Below, piece after piece: positions 25,908-38,667 of a DNA stretch of 64,000 nt. This stretch comes from Corella eumyota (Eukaryota; Chordata; Ascidiacea; Phlebobranchia; Corellidae): contig OY720097.1 of NCBI GenBank assembly GCA_963082875.1, positions 23,258,501-23,322,500 on the forward strand, written 5' to 3'. The translations under genes were made by a program, and so were the position numbers. Positions within the stretch are counted from its first letter, which is position 1. Each line of letters opens with the position of its first letter. The notes beneath the pieces were generated by a model. It was given only the letters and a program-made list of their open reading frames with translations. It was not told the origin of the DNA and ran no database searches.

Positions 25908-28900
25908 ATAAAAGTTATGACACTTTCATTAAAAATTGATGAAGTCTAAAACCTAAAATTTTATATTTTATTAGATGCGCATTGACCTAACTAACATTCA
26001 AGATAAAAAATTTCGCAAAAATTTTCAGTAAAACAAAAGTTACAGCAAATTTTTATTCTGGGTTTAATTAGGTCACGTGATATTTTTGGCCAATGCTATT
26101 GAATACAAATTTTTTGAAAAAAATTAAAAAATTTTAAATCGAAAAATAATTGTTCTGTTGGAACTGCACGGGTCCAATAAACGTGTTTACAAAATATTTT
26201 TTGAAAATATTAATATTCATAAAAGTTATGACACTTTTATTAAAAATTGATGAAGTCTAAAACCTAAAATTTTATATTTTATTAGATGCGCATTGACCTA
26301 ACTAACATTCAAAATAAAACATTTCGCAAAAATTTACAGTAAAACAAAAGTTACAGCAAATTTTTATTCTGGGTTTAATTAGGTCACGTGATATTTTTGG
26401 CCAATGCTATTGAATACAAATTTTTTAAAAAAAATTAAAAAATTTTAAATCGCAAAATAATTGTTCTGTTGGAACTGCACGGGTCCAATAAACGTGTTTA
26501 CAAAATATTTTTTGAAAATATTAATATTCATAAAAGTTATGACACTTTTATTAAAAATTGATGAAGTCTAAAACCTAAAATTTTATATTTTATTAGATGC
26601 GCATTGACCTAACTAACATTCAAGATAAAACATTTTGCAAAAATTTTCAGTAAAACAAAAGTTACAGCAAATTTTTATTCTGGGTTTAATTAGGTCACGT
26701 GATATTTTTGGCCAATGTTATTGAATACAAATTTTTTTAAAAAAATTAAAAAATTTTAAATCGAAAAATAATTGTTCTGTTGGAACTGCACGGGTCCAAT
26801 AAACGTGTTTACAAAATATTTTTTGAAAATATTAATATTCATAAAAGTTATGACACTTTTATTAAAAATTGATGAAGTCTAAAACCTAAAATTTTATATT
26901 TTATTAGATGCGCATTGACCTAACTAACATTAAAGATAAAAAATTTCGCAAAAATTTTCAGTAAAACAAAAGTTACAGCAAATTTTTATTCTGGGTTTAA
27001 TTAGGTCACGTGATATTTTTGGCCAATGCTATTGAATACAAATTTTTTTAAAAAAATTAAAAAATTTTAAATCGAAAAATAATTGTTCTGTTGGAACTGC
27101 ACGGGTCCAATAAACGTGTTTACAAAATATTTTTTGAAAATATTAATATTCATAAAAGTTATGACACTTTTATTAAAAATTGATGAAGTCTAAAACCTAA
27201 AATTTTATATTTTATTAGATGCGCATTGACCTAACTAACATTCAAGATAAAACATTTCGCAAAAATTTTAAGTAAAACAAAAGTTACAGCAAATTTTTAT
27301 TCTGGGTTTAATTAGGTCACGTGATATTTTTGGCCAATGCTATTGAATACAGATTTTTTGAAAAAAATTAAAAAATTTTAAATCGCAAAATAATTGTTCT
27401 GTTGGAACTGCACGGGTCCAATAAACGTGTTTACAAAATATTTTTTGAAAATATTAATATTCATAAAAGTTATGACACTTTTATTAAAAATTGATGAAGT
27501 CTAAAACCTAAAATTTTATATTTTATTAGATGCGCATTGACCTAACTAACATTCAAGATAAAACATTTTGCAAAAATTTTCAGTAAAACAAAAGTTACAG
27601 CAAATTTTTATTCTGGGTTTAATTAGGTCACGTGATATTTTTGGCCAATGTTATTGAATACAAATTTTTTTTAAAAAATTAAAAAATTTTAAATCGAAAA
27701 ATAATTGTTCTGTTGGAACTGCACGGGTCCAATAAACGTGTTTACAAAATATTTTTTGAAAATATTAATATTCATAAAAGTTATGACACTTTTATTAAAA
27801 ATTGATGAAGTCTAAAACCTAAAATTTTATATTTTATTAGATGCGCATTGACCTAACTAACATTCAGGATAAAACATTTCGCAAAAATTTTCAGTAAAAC
27901 AAAAGTTACAGCAAATTTTTATTCTGGGTTTAATTAGGTCACGTGATATTTTTGGCCAATGCTATTGAATACAAATTTTTTAAAAAAAATTAAAAAATTT
28001 TAAATCGAAAAATAATTGTTCTGTTGGAACTGCACAGGTCCAATAAACGTGTTTACAAAATATTTTTTGAAAATATTAATATTCATAAAAGTTATGACTC
28101 TTTTATTAAAAATTGATGAAGTCTAAAACCTAAAATTTTATATTTTATTAGATGCGCATTGACCTAACTAACATTCATGATAAAAAATTTCGCAAAAATT
28201 TTCAGTAAAACAAAAGTTACAGCAAATTTTTATTCTGGGTTTAATTAGGTCACGTGATATTTTTGGCCAATGCTATTGAATACAAATTTTTTGAAAAAAA
28301 TTAAAAAATTTTAAATCGAAAAATAATTGTTTTGTTGGAACTGCACGGGTCCAATAAACGTGTTTACAAAATATTTTTTGAAAATATTAATATTCATAAA
28401 AGTTATGACACTTTTATTAAAAATTGATGAAGTCTAAAACCTAAAATTTTATATTTTATTAGATGCGCATTGACCTAACTAACATTCATGATAAAAAATT
28501 TCGCAAAAATTTTCAGTAAAACAAAAGTTACAGCAAATTTTTATTCTGGGTTTAATTAGGTCACGTGATATTTTTGGCCAATGCTATTGAATACAAATTT
28601 TTTTAAAAAAATTAAAAAATTTTAAATCGAAAAATAATTGTTCTGTTGGAACTGCACGGGTCCAATAAACGTGTTTACAAAATATTTTTTGAAAATATTA
28701 ATATTCATAAAAGTTATGACTCTTTTATTAAAAATTGATGAAGTCTAAAACCTAAAATTTTATATTTTATTAGATGCGCATTGACCTAACTAACATTCAT
28801 GATAAAAAATTTCGCAAAAATTTTCAGTAAAACAAAAGTTACAGCAAATTTTTATTCTGGGTTTAATTAGGTCACGTGATATTTTTGGCCAATGCTATTG

Positions 28901-29639
28901 AATACAAATTTTTTGAAAAAAATTAAAAAATTTTAAATCGAAAAATAATTGTTTTGTTGGAACTGCACGGGTCCAATAAACGTGTTTACAAAATATTTTT
29001 TGAAAATATTAATATTCATAAAAGTTATGACACTTTTATTAAAAATTGATGAAGTCTAAAACCTAAAATTTTATATTTTATTAGATGCGCATTGACCTAA
29101 CTAACATTCATGATAAAAAATTTCGCAAAAATTTTCAGTAAAACAAAAGTTACAGCAAATTTTTATTCTGGGTTTAATTAGGTCACGTGATATTTTTGGC
29201 CAATGTTATTGAATACAAATTTTTTAAAAAAAATTAAAAAATTTTAAATCGAAAAATAATTGTTCTGTTGGAACTGCACGGGTCCAATAAACGTGTTTAC
29301 AAAATATTTTTTGAAAATATTAATATTCATAAAAGTTATGACACTTTTATTAAAAATTGATGAAGTCTAAAACCTAAAATTTTATATTTTATTAGATGCG
29401 CATTGACCTAACTAACATTCAAGATAAAAAATTTCGCAAAAATTTTCAGTAAAACAAAAGTTACAGCAAATTTTTATTCTGGGTTTAATTAGGTCACGTG
29501 ATATTTTTGGCCAATGTTATTGAATACAAATTTTTTAAAAAAAATTAAAAAATTTTAAATCGAAAAATAATTGTTCTGTTGGAACTGCACGGGTCCAATA
29601 AACGTGTTTACAAAATATTTTTTGAAAATATTAATATTC
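25908..29639 (+). repeat. 12-unit higher-order repeat, copy a (3,732 bp)
   Basis: Twelve units of exactly 311 bp. Private marks repeat in copy b at exactly 3,732 bp: CACTTTCATT (25921 and 29653), CATTAAAGAT (26931 and 30663), TGCACAGGTCC (28031 and 31763), and paired GACTC units 622 bp apart (28096, 28718 and 31828, 32450). Unit order is CAAGAT-AAAAAAT; CAAAAT with CGCAAAATAA; TTTTGC with GTTATTG; CATTAAAG; AAGTAAAAC with ACAGATT; TTTTGC; CAGGAT with CACAGG; GACTC; CATGAT; GACTC; GTTATTG; CAAGAT with GTTATTG. Confidence 0.93.
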
Positions 29640-32600
29640 ATAAAAGTTATGACACTTTCATTAAAAATTGATGAAGTCTAAAACCTAAAATTTTATATTT
29701 TATTAGATGCGCATTGACCTAACTAACATTCAAGATAAAAAATTTCGCAAAAATTTTCAGTAAAACAAAAGTTACAGCAAATTTTTATTCTGGGTTTAAT
29801 TAGGTCACGTGATATTTTTGGCCAATGCTATTGAATACAAATTTTTTGAAAAAAATTAAAAAATTTTAAATCGAAAAATAATTGTTCTGTTGGAACTGCA
29901 CGGGTCCAATAAACGTGTTTACAAAATATTTTTTGAAAATATTAATATTCATAAAAGTTATGACACTTTTATTAAAAATTGATGAAGTCTAAAACCTAAA
30001 ATTTTATATTTTATTAGATGCGCATTGACCTAACTAACATTCAAAATAAAACATTTCGCAAAAATTTTCAGTAAAACAAAAGTTACAGCAAATTTTTATT
30101 CTGGGTTTAATTAGGTCACGTGATATTTTTGGCCAATGCTATTGAATACAAATTTTTTAAAAAAAATTAAAAAATTTTAAATCGCAAAATAATTGTTCTG
30201 TTGGAACTGCACGGGTCCAATAAACGTGTTTACAAAATATTTTTTGAAAATATTAATATTCATAAAAGTTATGACACTTTTATTAAAAATTGATGAAGTC
30301 TAAAACCTAAAATTTTATATTTTATTAGATGCGCATTGACCTAACTAACATTCAAGATAAAACATTTTGCAAAAATTTTCAGTAAAACAAAAGTTACAGC
30401 AAATTTTTATTCTGGGTTTAATTAGGTCACGTGATATTTTTGGCCAATGTTATTGAATACAAATTTTTTTAAAAAAATTAAAAAATTTTAAATCGAAAAA
30501 TAATTGTTCTGTTGGAACTGCACGGGTCCAATAAACGTGTTTACAAAATATTTTTTGAAAATATTAATATTCATAAAAGTTATGACACTTTTATTAAAAA
30601 TTGATGAAGTCTAAAACCTAAAATTTTATATTTTATTAGATGCGCATTGACCTAACTAACATTAAAGATAAAAAATTTCGCAAAAATTTTCAGTAAAACA
30701 AAAGTTACAGCAAATTTTTATTCTGGGTTTAATTAGGTCACGTGATATTTTTGGCCAATGCTATTGAATACAAATTTTTTTAAAAAAATTAAAAAATTTT
30801 AAATCGAAAAATAATTGTTCTGTTGGAACTGCACGGGTCCAATAAACGTGTTTACAAAATATTTTTTGAAAATATTAATATTCATAAAAGTTATGACACT
30901 TTTATTAAAAATTGATGAAGTCTAAAACCTAAAATTTTATATTTTATTAGATGCGCATTGACCTAACTAACATTCAAGATAAAACATTTCGCAAAAATTT
31001 TAAGTAAAACAAAAGTTACAGCAAATTTTTATTCTGGGTTTAATTAGGTCACGTGATATTTTTGGCCAATGCTATTGAATACAGATTTTTTGAAAAAAAT
31101 TAAAAAATTTTAAATCGCAAAATAATTGTTCTGTTGGAACTGCACGGGTCCAATAAACGTGTTTACAAAATATTTTTTGAAAATATTAATATTCATAAAA
31201 GTTATGACACTTTTATTAAAAATTGATGAAGTCTAAAACCTAAAATTTTATATTTTATTAGATGCGCATTGACCTAACTAACATTCAAGATAAAACATTT
31301 TGCAAAAATTTTCAGTAAAACAAAAGTTACAGCAAATTTTTATTCTGGGTTTAATTAGGTCACGTGATATTTTTGGCCAATGTTATTGAATACAAATTTT
31401 TTTTAAAAAATTAAAAAATTTTAAATCGAAAAATAATTGTTCTGTTGGAACTGCACGGGTCCAATAAACGTGTTTACAAAATATTTTTTGAAAATATTAA
31501 TATTCATAAAAGTTATGACACTTTTATTAAAAATTGATGAAGTCTAAAACCTAAAATTTTATATTTTATTAGATGCGCATTGACCTAACTAACATTCAGG
31601 ATAAAACATTTCGCAAAAATTTTCAGTAAAACAAAAGTTACAGCAAATTTTTATTCTGGGTTTAATTAGGTCACGTGATATTTTTGGCCAATGCTATTGA
31701 ATACAAATTTTTTAAAAAAAATTAAAAAATTTTAAATCGAAAAATAATTGTTCTGTTGGAACTGCACAGGTCCAATAAACGTGTTTACAAAATATTTTTT
31801 GAAAATATTAATATTCATAAAAGTTATGACTCTTTTATTAAAAATTGATGAAGTCTAAAACCTAAAATTTTATATTTTATTAGATGCGCATTGACCTAAC
31901 TAACATTCATGATAAAAAATTTCGCAAAAATTTTCAGTAAAACAAAAGTTACAGCAAATTTTTATTCTGGGTTTAATTAGGTCACGTGATATTTTTGGCC
32001 AATGCTATTGAATACAAATTTTTTGAAAAAAATTAAAAAATTTTAAATCGAAAAATAATTGTTTTGTTGGAACTGCACGGGTCCAATAAACGTGTTTACA
32101 AAATATTTTTTGAAAATATTAATATTCATAAAAGTTATGACACTTTTATTAAAAATTGATGAAGTCTAAAACCTAAAATTTTATATTTTATTAGATGCGC
32201 ATTGACCTAACTAACATTCATGATAAAAAATTTCGCAAAAATTTTCAGTAAAACAAAAGTTACAGCAAATTTTTATTCTGGGTTTAATTAGGTCACGTGA
32301 TATTTTTGGCCAATGCTATTGAATACAAATTTTTTTAAAAAAATTAAAAAATTTTAAATCGAAAAATAATTGTTCTGTTGGAACTGCACGGGTCCAATAA
32401 ACGTGTTTACAAAATATTTTTTGAAAATATTAATATTCATAAAAGTTATGACTCTTTTATTAAAAATTGATGAAGTCTAAAACCTAAAATTTTATATTTT
32501 ATTAGATGCGCATTGACCTAACTAACATTCATGATAAAAAATTTCGCAAAAATTTTCAGTAAAACAAAAGTTACAGCAAATTTTTATTCTGGGTTTAATT

Positions 32601-33060
32601 AGGTCACGTGATATTTTTGGCCAATGCTATTGAATACAAATTTTTTGAAAAAAATTAAAAAATTTTAAATCGAAAAATAATTGTTTTGTTGGAACTGCAC
32701 GGGTCCAATAAACGTGTTTACAAAATATTTTTTGAAAATATTAATATTCATAAAAGTTATGACACTTTTATTAAAAATTGATGAAGTCTAAAACCTAAAA
32801 TTTTATATTTTATTAGATGCGCATTGACCTAACTAACATTCATGATAAAAAATTTCGCAAAAATTTTCAGTAAAACAAAAGTTACAGCAAATTTTTATTC
32901 TGGGTTTAATTAGGTCACGTGATATTTTTGGCCAATGTTATTGAATACAAATTTTTTAAAAAAAATTAAAAAATTTTAAATCGAAAAATAATTGTTCTGT
33001 TGGAACTGCACGGGTCCAATAAACGTGTTTACAAAATATTTTTTGAAAATATTAATATTC
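29640..33060 (+). repeat. 12-unit higher-order repeat, copy b (11 units, 3,421 bp)
   Basis: The unit order repeats that of copy a but lacks the final CAAGAT/GTTATTG unit. All marks listed for copy a are present at +3,732 bp. The loss of exactly one unit keeps register, as expected from unequal exchange between whole units. Confidence 0.92.
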
Positions 33061-36000
33061 ATAAAAGTTATGACACTTTTATTAAAAATTGATGAAGTCT
33101 AAAACCTAAAATTTTATATTTTATTAGATGCGCATTGACCTAACTAACATTCAAGATAAAAAATTTCGCAAAAATTTTCAGTAAAACAAAAGTTACAGCA
33201 AATTTTTATTCTGGGTTTAATTAGGTCACGTGATATTTTTGGCCAATGCTATTGAATACAAATTTTTTGAAAAAAATTAAAAAATTTTAAATCGAAAAAT
33301 AATTGTTCTGTTGGAACTGCACGGGTCCAATAAACGTGTTTACAAAATATTTTTTGAAAATATTAATATTCATAAAAGTTATGACACTTTTATTAAAAAT
33401 TGATGAAGTCTAAAACCTAAAATTTTATATTTTATTAGATGCGCATTGACCTAACTAACATTCAAATTAAAACATTTCGCAAAAATTTTCAGTAAAACAA
33501 AAGTTACAGCAAATTTTTATTCTGGGTTTAATTAGGTCACGTGATATTTTTGGCCAATGCTATTGAATACAAATTTTTTTAAAAAAATTAAAAAATTTTA
33601 AATCGAAAAATAATTGTTCTGTTGGAACTGCACGGGTCCAATAAACGTATTTACAAAATATTTTTTGAAAATATTAATATTCATAAAAGTTATGACACTT
33701 TTATTAAAAATTGATGAAGTCTAAAACCTAAAATTTTATATTTTATTAGATGCGCATTGACCTAACTAACATTCAAGATAAAACATTTCGCAAAAATTTT
33801 AAGTAAAACAAAAGTTACAGCAAATTTTTATTCTGGGTTTAATTAGGTCACGTGATATTTTTGGCCAATGCTATTGAATACAGATTTTTTGAAAAAAATT
33901 AAAAAATTTTAAATCGCAAAATAATTGTTCTGTTGGAACTGCACGGGTCCAATAAACGTGTTTACAAAATATTTTTTGAAAATATTAATATTCATAAAAG
34001 TTATGACACTTTTATTAAAAATTGATGAAGTCTAAAACCTAAAATTTTATATTTTATTAGATGCGCATTGACCTAACTAACATTCAAGATAAAACATTTT
34101 GCAAAAATTTTCAGTAAAACAAAAGTTACAGCAAATTTTTATTCTGGGTTTAATTAGGTCACGTGATATTTTTGGCCAATGCTATTGAATACAAATTTTT
34201 TGAAAAAAATTAAAATATTTTAAATCGAGAAATAATTGTTCTGTTGGAACTGAACTGCACGGGTCCAATAAACGTGTTTACAAAATATTTTTTGAAAATA
34301 TTAATATTCATAAAAGTTATGACACTTTTATTAAAAATTGATGAAGTCTAAAACCTAAAATTTTATATTTTATTAGATGCGCATTGACCTAACTAACATT
34401 CAAGATAAAACATTTTGCAAAAATTTTCAGTAAAACAAAAGTTACAGCAAATTTTTATTCTGGGTTTAATTAGGTCACGTGATATTTTTGGCCAATGTTA
34501 TTGAATACAAATTTTTTTAAAAAAATTAAAAAATTTTAAATCGAAAAATAATTGTTCTGTTGGAACTGCACGGGTCCAATAAACGTGTTTACAAAATATT
34601 TTTTGAAAATATTAATATTCATAAAAGTTATGACACTTTTATTAAAAATTGATGAAGTCTAAAACCTAAAATTTTATATTTTATTAGATGCGCATTGACC
34701 TAACTAACATTCAAGATAAAAAATTTCGCAAAAATTTTCAGTAAAACAAAAGTTACAGCAAATTTTTATTCTGGGTTTAATTAGGTCACGTGATATTTTT
34801 GGCCAATGCTATTGAATACAAATTTTTTTAAAAAAATTAAAAAATTTTAAATCGAAAAATAATTGTTCTGTTGGAACTGCACGGGTCCAATAAACGTGTT
34901 TACAAAATATTTTTTGAAAATATTAATATTCATAAAAGTTATGACACTTTTATTAAAAATTGATGAAGTCTAAAACCTAAAATTTTATATTTTATTAGAT
35001 GCGCATTGACCTAACTAACATTCAAGATAAAACATTTCGCAAAAATTTTAAGTAAAACAAAAGTTACAGCAAATTTTTATTCTGGGTTTAATTAGGTCAC
35101 GTGATATTTTTGGCCAATGCTATTGAATACAGATTTTTTGAAAAAAATTAAAAAATTTTAAATCGCAAAATAATTGTTCTGTTGGAACTGCACGGGTCCA
35201 ATAAACGTGTTTACAAAATATTTTTTGAAAATATTAATATTCATAAAAGTTATGACACTTTTATTAAAAATTGATGAAGTCTAAAACCTAAAATTTTATA
35301 TTTTATTAGATGCGCATTGACCTAACTAACATTCAAGATAAAACATTTTGCAAAAATTTTCAGTAAAACAAAAGTTACAGCAAATTTTTATTCTGGGTTT
35401 AATTAGGTCACGTGATATTTTTGGCCAATGTTATTGAATACAAATTTTTTTTAAAAAATTAAAAAATTTTAAATCGAAAAATAATTGTTCTGTTGGAACT
35501 GCACGGGTCCAATAAACGTGTTTACAAAATATTTTTTGAAAATATTAATATTCATAAAAGTTATGACACTTTTATTAAAAATTGATGAAGTCTAAAACCT
35601 AAAATTTTATATTTTATTAGATGCGCATTGACCTAACTAACATTCAGGATAAAACATTTCGCAAAAATTTTCAGTAAAACAAAAGTTACAGCAAATTTTT
35701 ATTCTGGGTTTAATTAGGTCACGTGATATTTTTGGCCAATGCTATTGAATACAAATTTTTTAAAAAAAATTAAAAAATTTTAAATCGAAAAATAATTGTT
35801 CTGTTGGAACTGCACGGGTCCAATAAACGTGTTTACAAAATATTTTTTGAAAATATTAATATTCATAAAAGTTATGACTCTTTTATTAAAAATTGATGAA
35901 GTCTAAAACCTAAAATTTTATATTTTATTAGATGCGCATTGACCTAACTAACATTCATGATAAAAAATTTCGCAAAAATTTTCAGTAAAACAAAAGTTAC

Positions 36001-37419
36001 AGCAAATTTTTATTCTGGGTTTAATTAGGTCACGTGATATTTTTGGCCAATGCTATTGAATACAAATTTTTTGAAAAAAATTAAAAAATTTTAAATCGAA
36101 AAATAATTGTTTTGTTGGAACTGCACGGGTCCAATAAACGTGTTTACAAAATATTTTTTGAAAATATTAATATTCATAAAAGTTATGACACTTTTATTAA
36201 AAATTGATGAAGTCTAAAACCTAAAATTTTATATTTTATTAGATGCGCATTGACCTAACTAACATTCATGATAAAAAATTTCGCAAAAATTTTCAGTAAA
36301 ACAAAAGTTACAGCAAATTTTTATTCTGGGTTTAATTAGGTCACGTGATATTTTTGGCCAATGCTATTGAATACAAATTTTTTAAAAAAAATTAAAAAAT
36401 TTTAAATCGAAAAATAATTGTTCTGTTGGAACTGCACGGGTCCAATAAACGTGTTTACAAAATATTTTTTGAAAATATTAATATTCATAAAAGTTATGAC
36501 TCTTTTATTAAAAATTGATGAAGTCTAAAACCTAAAATTTTATATTTTATTAGATGCGCATTGACCTAACTAACATTCATGATAAAAAATTTCGCAAAAA
36601 TTTTCAGTAAAACAAAAGTTACAGCAAATTTTTATTCTGGGTTTAATTAGGTCACGTGATATTTTTGGCCAATGCTATTGAATACAAATTTTTTGAAAAA
36701 AATTAAAAAATTTTAAATCGAAAAATAATTGTTTTGTTGGAACTGCACGGGTCCAATAAACGTGTTTACAAAATATTTTTTGAAAATATTAATATTCATA
36801 AAAGTTATGACACTTTTATTAAAAATTGATGAAGTCTAAAACCTAAAATTTTATATTTTATTAGATGCGCATTGACCTAACTAACATTCATGATAAAAAA
36901 TTTCGCAAAAATTTTCAGTAAAACAAAAGTTACAGCAAATTTTTATTCTGGGTTTAATTAGGTCACGTGATATTTTTGGCCAATGTTATTGAATACAAAT
37001 TTTTTAAAAAAAATTAAAAAATTTTAAATCGAAAAATAATTGTTTTGTTGGAACTGCACGGGTCCAATAAACGTGTTTACAAAATATTTTTTGAAAATAT
37101 TAATATTCATAAAAGTTATGACACTTTTATTAAAAATTGATGAAGTCTAAAACCTAAAATTTTATATTTTATTAGATGCGCATTGACCTAACTAACATTC
37201 ATGATAAAAAATTTCGCAAAAATTTTCAGTAAAACAAAAGTTACAGCAAATTTTTATTCTGGGTTTAATTAGGTCACGTGATATTTTTGGCCAATGTTAT
37301 TGAATACAAATTTTTTAAAAAAAATTAAAAAATTTTAAATCGAAAAATAATTGTTTTGTTGGAACTGCACGGGTCCAATAAACGTGTTTACAAAATATTT
37401 TTTGAAAATATTAATATTC
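33061..37419 (+). repeat. Expanded higher-order repeat, copy c (14 units, 4,359 bp)
   Basis: This copy follows a and b but has two added units after the second one: 33683-33993 (AAGTAAAAC, ACAGATT, CGCAAAATAA) and 33994-34309 (TTTTGC, AAATATTTTAAATCGAG and a 5-bp AACTG insertion near 34249, making 316 bp). It also has an additional GTTATTG unit near the end. CACAGG reverts to CACGGG and CATTAAAG to CATTCAAG. Paired GACTC units are kept (35876, 36498). Marks inside the copy recur at +4,359 bp in the next partial copy (AACGTATTTAC at 33647 and 38006). Confidence 0.9.
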
Positions 37420-38667
37420 ATAAAAGTTATGACACTTTTATTAAAAATTGATGAAGTCTAAAACCTAAAATTTTATATTTTATTAGATGCGCATTGACCT
37501 AACTAACATTCAAGATAAAAAATTTCGCAAAAATTTTCAGTAAAACAAAAGTTACAGCAAATTTTTATTCTGGGTTTAATTAGGTCACGTGATATTTTTG
37601 GCCAATGCTATTGAATACAAATTTTTTGAAAAAAATTAAAAAATTTTAAATCGAAAAATAATTGTTCTGTTGGAACTGCACGGGTCCAATAAACGTGTTT
37701 ACAAAATATTTTTTGAAAATATTAATATTCATAAAAGTTATGACACTTTTATTAAAAATTGATGAAGTCTAAAACCTAAAATTTTATATTTTATTAGATG
37801 CGCATTGACCTAACTAACATTCAAAATAAAACATTTCGCAAAAATTTTCAGTAAAACAAAAGTTACAGCAAATTTTTATTCTGGGTTTAATTAGGTCACG
37901 TGATATTTTTGGCCAATGCTATTGAATACAAATTTTTTTAAAAAAATTAAAAAATTTTAAATCGAAAAATAATTGTTCTGTTGGAACTGCACGGGTCCAA
38001 TAAACGTATTTACAAAATATTTTTTGAAAATATTAATATTCATAAAAGTTATGACACTTTTATTAAAAATTGATGAAGTCTAAAACCTAAAATTTTATAT
38101 TTTATTAGATGCGCATTGACCTAACTAACATTCAAGATAAAACATTTCGCAAAAATTTTAAGTAAAACAAAAGTTACAGCAAATTTTTATTCTGGGTTTA
38201 ATTAGGTCACGTGATATTTTTGGCCAATGCTATTGAATACAGATTTTTTAAAAAAATTAAAAAATTTTAAATCGCAAAATAATTGTTCTGTTGGAACTGC
38301 ACGGGTCCAATAAACGTGTTTACAAAATATTTTTTGAAAATATTAATATTCATAAAAGTTATGACACTTTTATTAAAAATTGATGAAGTCTAAAACCTAA
38401 AATTTTATATTTTATTAGATGCGCATTGACCTAACTAACATTCAAGATAAAACATTTTGCAAAAATTTTCAGTAAAACAAAAGTTACAGCAAATTTTTAT
38501 TCTGGGTTTAATTAGGTCACGTGATATTTTTGGCCAATGCTATTGAATACAAATTTTTTGAAAAAAATTAAAATATTTTAAATCGAGAAATAATTGTTCT
38601 GTTGGAACTGAACTGCACGGGTCCAATAAACGTGTTTACAAAATATTTTTTGAAAATATTAATATTC
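37420..38667 (+). repeat. Partial fourth higher-order copy (4 units) leading into the trimer domain
   Basis: Units at 37420, 37731, 38042 and 38352 match the first four units of copy c at +4,358 to +4,359 bp, including AACGTATTTAC, the AAGTAAAAC/ACAGATT unit, and the 316-bp unit with AAATATTTTAAATCGAG and AACTG insertion (38604 region). One unit is 310 bp from loss of one base in the A/T run. After 38667 the pattern switches abruptly to the 3-unit repeat, so this is a recombination boundary. Confidence 0.9.
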
